Positions 32,073 through 43,110 of a DNA stretch of 64,000 nucleotides are shown one piece after another; positions within the stretch are counted from its first letter, which is position 1; each line of letters begins with the position of its first letter. Under the pieces are notes generated by a model. The model ran no database searches. It had not been told where the DNA came from and saw only the letters and a list, made by a program, of their open reading frames with translations. The translations under genes were made by a program, and so were the position numbers. The DNA comes from Microvirga sp052115485 (lineage in GTDB: Bacteria > Pseudomonadota > Alphaproteobacteria > Rhizobiales > Beijerinckiaceae): NCBI RefSeq assembly GCF_052115485.1, contig NZ_JBFRGU010000006.1, positions 310,001 to 374,000 of the forward strand, in the 5' to 3' direction.

Positions 32073-33125
32073 TCAGTTCACTTTTCGCTGATCGGCAGGC
32101 GGCATGTATTGCTCGCTGAACACATCCTCAGTCTTCGGCTTCGCTTTGTAGGTGAAGGTCAGGCCGATTTGATCGAGCGCCTTCTCGAAGCGCGCCCTGT
32201 CGATACCGCCAAAGCCGTTCGCCTTGACCCACGGCGTCAGCATGTTCTGATCGAGCACCATCTTGAGGCGCTCCAGCTCCACGTCCTTCTTGGCCACGTC
32301 GTTGCGCTTGATCACGGAATCGATGGCGGCCGAAGGATCCTTGATGGTGTCCTGCACGCCCTTCATGATCGCACGCAAAAAGCCCTTCACGGCTTCGGGC
32401 TTCTCGGTCGCGAATTTCGGCGAGACGATGATGGTGTTGCCGTAAAGATCGACACCGTAATCGCTCATCAACAGCACGACGATATCGTCCTGCGGTACGC
32501 CGCGCGATTTCAGATTGATGTAGGAGGACATGGAGAAGCCGAACACCGCATCGACTTCGCCTTGCGCCAACATTGGCTCGCGCACCGGAAAGCCGACATT
32601 TTCGAACTTCATGGTCGAATCGTCGACCTTGTTGACGGCCTTGAAGATCGGCCATTGCGCATAGGCGCCATCGGCGGCGGGCGCGCCGAACTTCTTGCCC
32701 TGGAGGCTCGCGACTTCATTCGTGATGCCGCGGCTCTTGCGCCCGATGATGGCGAAGGGCGGACGGTCATACATGACCATCACGGCCTTGATGTCCGTGC
32801 CGGGATTCTCGTCACGAAAGCGCACCAGCGAATTCACGTCGCCGAAGCCCACATCATATGTGCCGGACGCGACGCGGGAGATCGGCTCGCGGGAGCCCGC
32901 CGCCGGATCGATGGTGACGTCGAGACCCTCGGCCTTGAAGTAACCCTTGTCGAGAGCCACCGCGAACGGAGCCGCCGGTCCTTCCCAGCGCCAATCGAGA
33001 CTGAACCGCACAGGCGTCTGCGCCAGGGCCACTTGCGCGGGCAACAGCGCGGTGAACCCTAAACCCGCCGCGAGAACCAATGATTTCAGAACGCTTCTTC
33101 CGTTCCCCGACCCATGACGCGACAT
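32073..33125 (-). CDS. ABC transporter substrate-binding protein (NMT1/THI5-like)
   Basis: 350 residues. GGGAGGGA precedes ATG 33125, and the signal peptide runs to about residue 35 (ALLPAQVALAQ). Family motifs: 'VRFSLDWRWEGPAAPFAVALDKGYFKAEGLDVTIDPAAGSREPISRVASGTYDVGFGDV', 'KKFGAPAADGAYAQWPIFKAV', 'GEVDAVFGFSMSSYINLK'. The family binds sulfonates, nitrate, taurine or HMP-thiamine precursors in the periplasm; the 'DWRWEGPAAPF' opening is most like the pyrimidine-precursor type, which is a guess. No permease or ATPase gene is adjacent. Confidence 0.9.
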   Translation of the reverse strand: MSRHGSGNGRSVLKSLVLAAGLGFTALLPAQVALAQTPVRFSLDWRWEGPAAPFAVALDKGYFKAEGLDVTIDPAAGSREPISRVASGTYDVGFGDVNSLVRFRDENPGTDIKAVMVMYDRPPFAIIGRKSRGITNEVASLQGKKFGAPAADGAYAQWPIFKAVNKVDDSTMKFENVGFPVREPMLAQGEVDAVFGFSMSSYINLKSRGVPQDDIVVLLMSDYGVDLYGNTIIVSPKFATEKPEAVKGFLRAIMKGVQDTIKDPSAAIDSVIKRNDVAKKDVELERLKMVLDQNMLTPWVKANGFGGIDRARFEKALDQIGLTFTYKAKPKTEDVFSEQYMPPADQRKVN

Positions 33126-33231
33126 GAAAATCCCTCCCCGTCTCGCTCACCATGCAACCAAAACGATGCATACGCATCAAGGGGCAATGCCGAAGAGGCA
33201 AGCGAAACAGCTTATTACAAAGGCATGCGAG

Positions 33232-33693
33232 CTAGACCGGCAGCATTCCGTCGCTCTTGACCTCTTCCATCACCGCATAGGTGCGGGTTTCCTTAACGCC
33301 TGGCAGGGCGAGCAGAATCTCGCCGAGGAAGTGGCGATAAGCGCTCATATCGGCAACGCGCGTCTTCACAAGGTAGTCGAACCCTCCGGCCACCATGTGA
33401 CATTCGAGAACCTCGGGCGCGCGCTTCACCGCTTCGGCGAATTTCTCGAAGACATCGGGGGTCGTCTTGTCGAGGGAAACCTCGACGAAGACCAGAAGTT
33501 CGAGGCCGAGGCGATGCGGATCGAGCCGCGCCCCGAACCCGGCGATATAGCCCTCCCGCTGCAGCCGCTTCACCCGGTCGCCGGTCGAGGTCGGCGAAAG
33601 GCCGATCTTTTCAGCGAGCTCGACCGTCGAAATGCGGCCATCGAGCTGCAGGAGCTTCAGGATCTTCCGATCCGTGCGATCGATTCCCGTCAT
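33232..33693 (-). CDS. Lrp/AsnC-family regulator, putative proline-catabolism activator
   Basis: 153 residues from ATG 33693; a GTG two codons earlier is possible. Helix-turn-helix at about 8-52 ('IDRTDRKILKLLQLDGRISTVELAEKIGLSPTSTGDRVKRLQREG') and an RAM/AsnC effector domain after it ('LLVFVEVSLDKTTPDVFEKFAEAVKRAPEVLECHMVAGGFDYLVKTRVADM'). It is divergent from putA with about 113 nt between the start codons, the arrangement of PutR, which activates putA with proline. This role is inferred from position and family. Confidence 0.92.
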   Translation of the reverse strand: MTGIDRTDRKILKLLQLDGRISTVELAEKIGLSPTSTGDRVKRLQREGYIAGFGARLDPHRLGLELLVFVEVSLDKTTPDVFEKFAEAVKRAPEVLECHMVAGGFDYLVKTRVADMSAYRHFLGEILLALPGVKETRTYAVMEEVKSDGMLPV

Positions 33694-33806
33694 TTTCACG
33701 CCAATACTATCAAACTAGCTATTATTATAAGGCGACATGACAAAAATCGCCATCGAAACCCGGCTCGACCTCTCGTATTTTCCGACAAAACCCCCGAGGG
33801 AACCCC
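33694..33806. promoter_or_regulatory. Divergent regulatory region of the Lrp-type gene and putA
   Basis: AT-rich for this genome around 33703-33730 (AATACTATCAAACTAGC, then TATTATTATAA), unlike the flanks. The partly symmetric AATA...TATT words fit a loose Lrp-type site overlapping the regulator's own promoter. The putA start at 33807 has GAGGG nearby (GAGGGAACCCC). Exact hexamers cannot be fixed. Confidence 0.45.
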
Positions 33807-36800
33807 ATGACGCATCAGAACCCGCTCACGACCTTCAATCCGCCTTACGCCGAAGCCGACGAGACCATTGCCAAGCATCTGCTTGCCCATGCACGTCTGT
33901 CGCCCGAGCGGGAGAAGCGGATCGACGAGCGGGCCACCCGTCTCATCGAGGCCATTCGCCAGAAGAGCGGCGGCCTTGGCGGAGTCGAGGAGATGCTGCG
34001 TGAATATGCCCTTTCCACCAAGGAAGGGCTCGCCCTCATGGTTCTGGCGGAAGCCTTGCTGCGTGTGCCCGATGCCGCCACCGCCGACCGGCTCATCGAG
34101 GACAAGCTCGGCCAGGCCGATTTCGCGGAGCACGAATCGAAATCCGATGCTTTTTTGATCTCGGCCTCCGCCTGGGCGCTCGGCATCACCGCGCGCATCA
34201 TTCAGCCGGGAGAGACACCCGAAGGGATCCTGCGCCAACTCACCAAGCGCCTCGGCCTCCCCGCCGTACGTGCCGCGACACGCCAAGCCATGCGCGTCAT
34301 GGGCAATCATTTCGTGCTCGGCCAGACCATCGAGGAGGCCCTTAAACGCGCAGGCTCCAGCAAGGGCCGTCTCTATCGTTACTCCTTCGATATGCTCGGT
34401 GAAGGCGCGCGCACGGCGGACGATGCGAAGCGCTATTTCGATTCCTACGCTTCCGCCATCGACGCCATCGGCCAATCGGCCGGTAACGAGCCGCTGCCCA
34501 ACCGGCCGGGCATTTCCGTAAAACTCTCGGCCCTGCATCCACGCTATGAGGCGACGAGCCGCGCGCGCGTGATGCGCGAACTTGTTCCGGCCGTGATCGA
34601 GCTGGCGCAAAAAGCCAAGAGTTATGAACTCAATTTCACGATCGATGCGGAAGAGGCTGATCGTCTCGAACTCTCGCTTGAAGTGATCGAAGCTGTGATC
34701 TCCGATCCGTCGCTTGCAGGGTGGAGCGGGTTCGGTCTTGCGATTCAAAGCTACCAGAAACGCGCTGCCGCGGTCATCGACGCCATCGCCGCCATGGCCG
34801 AGCGTTATGATCGCCCCATGATGGTGCGGCTCGTGAAGGGAGCTTATTGGGACACGGAAGTGAAGCGCGCGCAGGAGCGTGGGCTCGACGATTATCCGGT
34901 CTTCACCCGCAAGGCGATGACCGATCTGAACTACACCGCCTGCGCCGAAAAACTGCTGGCCTTGCGTCCGCGCATCTATCCGCAATTCGCAACCCACAAC
35001 GCACTTACCGTCGCATCTATTCTAGAGCGCGCGGGCAACATCGATGGCTTCGAGTTCCAGCGTCTCCACGGCATGGGTGAAATTCTCTACGGGCGTTTGC
35101 TCGAGGATAATCCGGGCCTCGCCTGTCGGACTTACGCGCCGGTTGGCGGACATCGCGATCTACTCGCGTATCTCGTGCGTCGTCTTCTCGAAAACGGCGC
35201 GAATTCCTCGTTCGTGTCCGTCGCTGCCGATACCAATGTCCCTGTCCAGACATTGCTCAAGCGCCCCGCCGACATCATCGTGTCACCCGATTCCGCACGC
35301 CATCCTAAACTGCCGCTGCCGCGCGATCTTTTCGCACCGCGCCGTGTAAACTCGCAAGGTGTCGAATTCGGTAATCAAGCCGCGCTCGATGCGCTTCTCG
35401 CGGAGATCGCGAAGGTCGCGAAAAGCGCGTTCGGCGCCAAGCCGTTGATCGATGGCAAACCTGAAGCAGGCGAAGAGCGTAAAGTCATCAGCCCCATCGA
35501 CGGCGGCACTGTGGCCGGCAAGGTGACGGAAGCGTCACCTGAGACCGCCGATCGGGCCATGCGCGCCGCTGCCGCCGGTTTCCGCGCATGGAGCGAAACG
35601 AATGCCGATATGCGCGCGGGCGCGCTCTCGCGCACGGCGGATCTCATGGAAGCGCGGCGCGGCGCTCTGCTCCATCTCCTGCAAACGGAGGCGGGCAAGA
35701 CTCTCGACGACGCACTCTCCGAATTGCGCGAGGCGGTCGATTTCTGCCGGTACTACGCCGCTCAAGGTCAGACATTGTTCGGCAGCGATCAACAGATGCC
35801 GGGGCCGACCGGCGAGACCAATGCGCTCCGCATGCGCGGACGCGGCGTATTCGTGGCTATCTCACCGTGGAACTTCCCGCTCGCGATCTTCCTCGGTCAG
35901 GTTTCGGCCGCGCTCATGGCCGGCAATTCGGTTGTCGCAAAACCCGCCGAGCAGACACCGCTCATCGCGGCCTATGCAGTGGGCCTCATGCATGAAGCCG
36001 GCGTGCCCGTGACAGCGCTGCAGTTCATGCCGGGCGACGGACGCGTCGGCGCGCGGCTCGTCAATCACAAGGACGTTGCAGGTGTGGTCTTCACCGGATC
36101 CACGGAGGTCGCCCGTCTCATCAATCGCGCGCTTGCGGCAAAGGACGGTCCTATCGTTCCGTTGATCGCGGAAACCGGCGGCATCAACGCGATGATCGTC
36201 GATGCGACCGCTTTGCCGGAACAGGTCGCGGACGATGTCGTCACCTCCGCTTTCCGTTCGGCGGGGCAGCGCTGCTCTGCGCTTCGTCTGCTGTGTGTGC
36301 AGGAGGATGTAGCCGACCGGATGATCACCATGATCGCGGGTAGCGCGCAGGAATTGAAGCTCGCCGATCCGCGCGAGGTGTCGACCCAGATCGGCCCCGT
36401 CATCGATAGCGAAGCGAAGGATCGTCTCGACGCGCATGTGGCGAAGATGAAGAGCACCGCGCGCGTGCACTATGCGGGCGAAGCGCCGCAGAACGGCACT
36501 TACGTCGCCCCGCATATCTTCGAGATCGCAAACCCCGACGCGCTCAAGGAAGAAGTCTTCGGCCCGATTCTGCACGTGGTGCGCTACAAGGCGGATCGTC
36601 TCGGCGATGTTTTGCAAGCCATCGACGATACCGGCTACGGACTGACGCTCGGCATCCACTCGCGCATCGACGCGACCGCGCAGGAAGTGATCGAGCGGCT
36701 TTCCGTCGGCAATGTCTATGTGAACCGCAACATGATCGGCGCTGTCGTCGGTGTGCAACCCTTCGGTGGCCATGGCCTCTCCGGCACGGGTCCGAAAGCG

Positions 36801-36902
36801 GGTGGACCTCATTATCTGCTGCGCTTCGCGACCGAGCAGACCATCACCGTCAACACGGCGGCAGCAGGTGGCAATGCGAGCCTGATCGCCATGGGAGAAT
36901 AA
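33807..36902 (+). CDS. putA: Bifunctional proline dehydrogenase / P5C dehydrogenase
   Basis: 1031 residues. The proline dehydrogenase barrel spans about 170-470 (KLSALHPRYEATSRARVMREL, 'LNFTIDAEEADRLELSLEVIEAV', 'MMVRLVKGAYWDTEVKRAQERGL', 'FATHNALTVASI'). The aldehyde dehydrogenase domain (about 510-1010) has 'ISPWNFPLAIFLGQVSAALMAGNSVVAKPAEQTPL', 'FTGSTEVARLI' and the catalytic Cys in 'SAGQRCSALRLLC'. There is no N-terminal ribbon-helix-helix, so unlike E. coli PutA it is not its own repressor; the adjacent Lrp-type gene fits that. It oxidises proline to glutamate with FAD then NAD+, channelling P5C between sites. Confidence 0.97.
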   Translation: MTHQNPLTTFNPPYAEADETIAKHLLAHARLSPEREKRIDERATRLIEAIRQKSGGLGGVEEMLREYALSTKEGLALMVLAEALLRVPDAATADRLIEDKLGQADFAEHESKSDAFLISASAWALGITARIIQPGETPEGILRQLTKRLGLPAVRAATRQAMRVMGNHFVLGQTIEEALKRAGSSKGRLYRYSFDMLGEGARTADDAKRYFDSYASAIDAIGQSAGNEPLPNRPGISVKLSALHPRYEATSRARVMRELVPAVIELAQKAKSYELNFTIDAEEADRLELSLEVIEAVISDPSLAGWSGFGLAIQSYQKRAAAVIDAIAAMAERYDRPMMVRLVKGAYWDTEVKRAQERGLDDYPVFTRKAMTDLNYTACAEKLLALRPRIYPQFATHNALTVASILERAGNIDGFEFQRLHGMGEILYGRLLEDNPGLACRTYAPVGGHRDLLAYLVRRLLENGANSSFVSVAADTNVPVQTLLKRPADIIVSPDSARHPKLPLPRDLFAPRRVNSQGVEFGNQAALDALLAEIAKVAKSAFGAKPLIDGKPEAGEERKVISPIDGGTVAGKVTEASPETADRAMRAAAAGFRAWSETNADMRAGALSRTADLMEARRGALLHLLQTEAGKTLDDALSELREAVDFCRYYAAQGQTLFGSDQQMPGPTGETNALRMRGRGVFVAISPWNFPLAIFLGQVSAALMAGNSVVAKPAEQTPLIAAYAVGLMHEAGVPVTALQFMPGDGRVGARLVNHKDVAGVVFTGSTEVARLINRALAAKDGPIVPLIAETGGINAMIVDATALPEQVADDVVTSAFRSAGQRCSALRLLCVQEDVADRMITMIAGSAQELKLADPREVSTQIGPVIDSEAKDRLDAHVAKMKSTARVHYAGEAPQNGTYVAPHIFEIANPDALKEEVFGPILHVVRYKADRLGDVLQAIDDTGYGLTLGIHSRIDATAQEVIERLSVGNVYVNRNMIGAVVGVQPFGGHGLSGTGPKAGGPHYLLRFATEQTITVNTAAAGGNASLIAMGE

Positions 36903-36903
36903 G

Positions 36904-37308
36904 TTGAAGGGCGAGACGGTTCTCCAGCGCTTGATTGCGTCGATGACGCCGGATTTACGGCCGGAAACATATGTCTTCGTCACGAGCGCTTACCCATCAC
37001 CCGATCTTCTTGGCGAAGCGCTCATGTTCTTCCGCGAGACGGAAGGGGTGACTCTCATCCTGGCCAAGGCGACAGCGCAAGCGCGGGGGCTAGCCTCTAT
37101 CTACCCATGTCGCTGCATTACCCTATCGATTCATTCTTCGCTGGAGGCCGTCGGATTTCTGGCGGCCATCACAGGCGCGCTGGCGCAAGCGGGAATCGGC
37201 GTGAATCCGGTCTCGGCTTACTTTCACGATCATCTGTTCATCGCGGAGGAGCATGGCGACAAGGCGATGACGATTTTGACCCGGCTCTCGGCGGATGCCA
37301 GGGCTTAG
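36904..37308 (+). CDS. ACT-domain protein
   Basis: 134 residues from TTG 36904, 1 nt after the putA stop, with GGGAGAA 5 nt upstream. TTG is favoured because the family usually opens with 'GET.L..L...M.P' as here. The ACT-like ferredoxin fold shows 'SIHSSLEAVGFLAAITGALAQAGIGVNPVSAYFHDHLFIAEEHGDKAMTIL'. ACT domains bind amino acids, so a proline or glutamate sensing role beside putA is possible (inference). A terminator follows directly. Confidence 0.85.
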   Translation: MKGETVLQRLIASMTPDLRPETYVFVTSAYPSPDLLGEALMFFRETEGVTLILAKATAQARGLASIYPCRCITLSIHSSLEAVGFLAAITGALAQAGIGVNPVSAYFHDHLFIAEEHGDKAMTILTRLSADARA

Positions 37309-37334
37309 GCCCGAAGCGAGGCATGCCGCCAAAG

Positions 37335-37360
37335 AAAAACCCGGCTCGAGGCCGGGTTTT
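37335..37360. terminator. Bidirectional terminator between ACT gene and atpC
   Basis: AAAAACCCGGC-TCGAG-GCCGGGTTTT lies 27 nt after the ACT-gene stop and 6 nt after the atpC stop on the other strand. The A-run on the left and the T-run on the right let it stop transcription from both sides. Confidence 0.88.
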
Positions 37361-37365
37361 CAGGA

Positions 37366-37767
37366 TCAGTAGTTCAGCGCATGTTTGACTTCATGGAGCT
37401 GCGCCAAAGTCGACTCGGCCGCGTGCTTCGCATTCAAGTCATTGGTCGCGTCATAAGCCATCTGCGCCTGCAGAATTTCACGATCGATCACCTCGGAGGT
37501 GATTTCCTCTTCCGGTAGCGCGCGCTCGGCAAGAACGGTCAGACTGCCCTGATTGATGTCGGCGAAGCCGCCACGCACGAGAACCCGGCGTCCGTTGCCA
37601 CGCTCTGTGGTCGCCACGAGAAAGCCGGTCTTCAGCGCGGTCATCATCGGCGCATGGCCCGGCAATACGGTCAGATCGCCCTCGGTCGCGGGCAACACGA
37701 CCGCATCGACCTCGCCCGAGAACAGGACGCGCTCAGGCGAAACGAGTTCGAAGTGGAGAGTGGCCAT
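37366..37767 (-). CDS. atpC: F0F1 ATP synthase subunit epsilon
   Basis: 133 residues. 'LHFELVSPERVLFSGEVDAVVLPATEGDLTVLPGHAPMMTALKTGFL' is the N-terminal beta sandwich that binds the c-ring; the C-terminal helices (EEITSEVIDREILQAQMAYD...) regulate hydrolysis. Last gene of atpHAGDC, with a terminator 6 nt downstream. Confidence 0.97.
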   Translation of the reverse strand: MATLHFELVSPERVLFSGEVDAVVLPATEGDLTVLPGHAPMMTALKTGFLVATTERGNGRRVLVRGGFADINQGSLTVLAERALPEEEITSEVIDREILQAQMAYDATNDLNAKHAAESTLAQLHEVKHALNY

Positions 37768-37817
37768 GAGAGGCTCCCATTATCCTCCCCCCGGACCGGA
37801 GAGAGGGTTGTGTTGCC

Positions 37818-39269
<1,452 letters not shown>

Positions 39270-39291
39270 GTTGGGCTCCTCTCGGATATCG

Positions 39292-40164
39292 TCAGAGCGC
39301 TTCCGCGCCCGAGATGATTTCGATCAATTCCTTGGTGATCATCGCCTGACGCGACCGGTTGTAGGTCATCGTCTGCTTCTTGATCATTTCACCCGCGTTG
39401 CGGGTCGCACTGTCCATGGCGCTCATGCGCGCGCCCTGTTCGGAAGCGGCGTTTTCCAGAAGCGCGCGGAAGATCTGTACGGTGAAATTACGCGGCAGCA
39501 GAGTCGCGAGAATTTCGCCCTCATCGGGCTCGTAATCGTAGACCGCATTCGTACCGGACGCGTTCGCTTCGATCTGCGCGGGCAGGATCTGCTGCGCCGT
39601 CGGGATCTGTGCGATCACCGACTGGAAGCGCGAGTAGAACAGCGTCGCCACATCGAACTCGCCCGCCTCGAAGAGTGCAAGCACCTTCTGAGCGATCTGG
39701 TCCGCCTGCTCGAAGCCTATCTGGCGAACAGAGCGCAGGTCGACGAGGTCGATGATGTTGTCGGAGAACTGACGACGCAGGATGTCGTAGCCCTTCTTAC
39801 CGACGCAGATGATCTTGACCGTCTTGCCCTCGGCCAGAAGCCGGTTGGCGTGATCGCGCGCCAGACGCGAGATCGACGAGTTGAAAGCACCGCAGAGGCC
39901 GCGTTCGGCCGTGCAGACGATCAGAAGCTGAACCTTGTCGGAACCCGTTCCGGCGAGAAGGCGCGGCGTCTCGGGACCGACGGTGACGCCGGAAGCGAGA
40001 TTGCCGAGCACCTCGGACATGCGCAGCGCATAAGGACGCGCGGCTTCCGCCGCCGTCTGCGCACGACGCAGTTTGGCGGCGGCCACCATTTGCATGGCCT
40101 TGGTGATCTTCTGCGTCGCCTTGACCGAGGCGATTCGGTTGCGAAGGTCTTTTAAGCTCGGCAT
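39292..40164 (-). CDS. atpG: F0F1 ATP synthase subunit gamma
   Basis: 290 residues. The N-terminal coiled-coil 'MPSLKDLRNRIASVKATQKITKAMQMVAAAKLRRAQ' and the C-terminal 'SAMDSATRNAGEMIKKQTMTYNRSRQAMITKELIEIISGAEAL' form the rotor shaft. Both ends are typical of the family, and 'CTAERGLCGAFNSSISR' is conserved. Confidence 0.99.
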   Translation of the reverse strand: MPSLKDLRNRIASVKATQKITKAMQMVAAAKLRRAQTAAEAARPYALRMSEVLGNLASGVTVGPETPRLLAGTGSDKVQLLIVCTAERGLCGAFNSSISRLARDHANRLLAEGKTVKIICVGKKGYDILRRQFSDNIIDLVDLRSVRQIGFEQADQIAQKVLALFEAGEFDVATLFYSRFQSVIAQIPTAQQILPAQIEANASGTNAVYDYEPDEGEILATLLPRNFTVQIFRALLENAASEQGARMSAMDSATRNAGEMIKKQTMTYNRSRQAMITKELIEIISGAEAL

Positions 40165-40202
40165 CGAGCGGCCCTACCCTCTCCGGTAATCCGGTTGGAT
40201 CT

Positions 40203-41731
<1,529 letters not shown>

Positions 41732-41732
<1 letters not shown>

Positions 41733-42304
41733 CAGTGGACCTCTTTCATCGCTAGACGAATGGAATTGAGTTTATTGCGCACCGAAGCGTCCACCATGCG
41801 GGAACCCATCTTCACGATGAGGCCGCCGATGAGGCTCGGGTCGATCTTGACGTCCAGAGAGACATCAGACTTGGCGACGTCGCGCAGCGCCGCCTTGATT
41901 TCGTTCAGAACCGTGTCGGAGGGCGCTTCCGCCAGGACGACCTGGGCCCGGACGATGCCCTTCGCATCCGCCACGAAGTCGCGGAATGCCCGAATCATGT
42001 CGGGCAACGCGAACAGGCGGCGCTTTGCAGCGGTGAGGCGAATGAAATTGCCCGCAAGCCCGGAAATTCCGGCCTTGTCGAGAATCGCGCCGATGGCGCC
42101 TTCCTGCTGCTCCGTCGTGAAGGCGGGGCTGCGGATGAGGCGCTGCAGATCGGCGCTTTCCTTGATCAGCTTGTCGAAGCGGTCGAGATCGCCGGCGACG
42201 GCGTCCACGGACTTCGCTTCCTGAGCGAGCTCGAACAGCGCCGAGGCGTAGCGCATCGCTACACCCGACAGGAGAGGTCCATCTTGAGAACCGCTTTGCG
42301 CCAC
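41732..42304 (-). CDS. atpH: F0F1 ATP synthase subunit delta
   Basis: 190 residues from GTG 42304, chosen over the GTG at 42328 because GAGAGA lies close upstream and the family starts 'MAQ...LVSGVAGRYA'. 'GPLLSGVAMRYASALFELAQEAKSVDAVAGDLDRFDKLI' and the C-terminal 'IDPSLIGGLIVKMGSRMVDASVRNKLNSIRLAM' are standard. It fixes F1 to the stator. First gene of atpHAGDC; the F0 genes are elsewhere, as is usual in alphaproteobacteria. Confidence 0.95.
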
Positions 42305-42508
42305 GTGATCGTCTCTCTCAAATCTCACGGGTTTCGGACCGGAAGAGCCTTGGGCAAGGCTTCGGGAACCCCGTCAGGTCGGTGGAAAGGAGCCCGGAGC
42401 AGGAGGCGTCTCCACCCAGCAGGCGCCGGTGCACTAGCATGGGTTTTCCGGTGGTGCAAGCGAACGAAGCCCCGCTCGCGACCATTAGGGCGAAAGTTTG
42501 ACCGAACC

Positions 42509-43069
42509 TTAGAGTTCGACGACCGCCATCTCGCAGTTCTCTAGGAAAGTGCCCGTCAGCTCGCGGAAGAAAGTCCCGTGCCCGACGACCGCGATCAGAG
42601 TCTCCGGGCGAGCCGAAAGCCAGCTGCGAAAGCCTTTGACCCGCTCGGTAAGATGATCCAGCGGTTCGACGCAAAGCCCGCGCTCATCGGGGTTGTCATC
42701 CCGGTGCCACCAGATCTCGTCGAGATGATCGAAGGCGAGATCCGGAAATTCCTTGGCGAGATGCACGGGCTCGCGCCCCACATCGCAGCTGCTCAGGAGA
42801 TATTCCCGGTGCAGAGCCTCAACCCGGATCGTCGAAACGGCGGGGTGATTCCCGAAAATGCCGCGTGTCGTCTGGAGCGCGCGGGTCAGCGGCGAGGTGA
42901 CGATCAGTTCATAGGCGAAATCGCGATGGAGTGCTGCGGCATTCGCCGCCTGTTCATGGCCGAGATCGGTCAGGCGGGCATCGAAAAACAGCGGATCCTC
43001 ACCGGTCTCCTGATAACGGGCATTGAAGGTCGATTGACCGTGCCTGATGCAGTGAACGATTTTGGCCAT
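42509..43069 (-). CDS. Histidine phosphatase superfamily protein
   Basis: 186 residues from ATG 43069; AAGGGAAG precedes it, and an upstream extension to 43186 is not family sequence. The phospho-histidine motif is 'CIRHGQSTFN' (RHG) and the second His lies in 'VVGHGTFFRELTG'. 'ARLTDLGHEQA' and 'SPLTRALQTT' complete the active site. Substrate unknown; relatives act on phosphosugars, phosphoproteins or nucleotides. It precedes atpH by about 200 nt on the same strand. Confidence 0.9.
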   Translation of the reverse strand: MAKIVHCIRHGQSTFNARYQETGEDPLFFDARLTDLGHEQAANAAALHRDFAYELIVTSPLTRALQTTRGIFGNHPAVSTIRVEALHREYLLSSCDVGREPVHLAKEFPDLAFDHLDEIWWHRDDNPDERGLCVEPLDHLTERVKGFRSWLSARPETLIAVVGHGTFFRELTGTFLENCEMAVVEL

Positions 43070-43110
43070 GCGCTTCCCTTTCCGATGCGATTCCGTACGC
43101 GGCGGATTGA

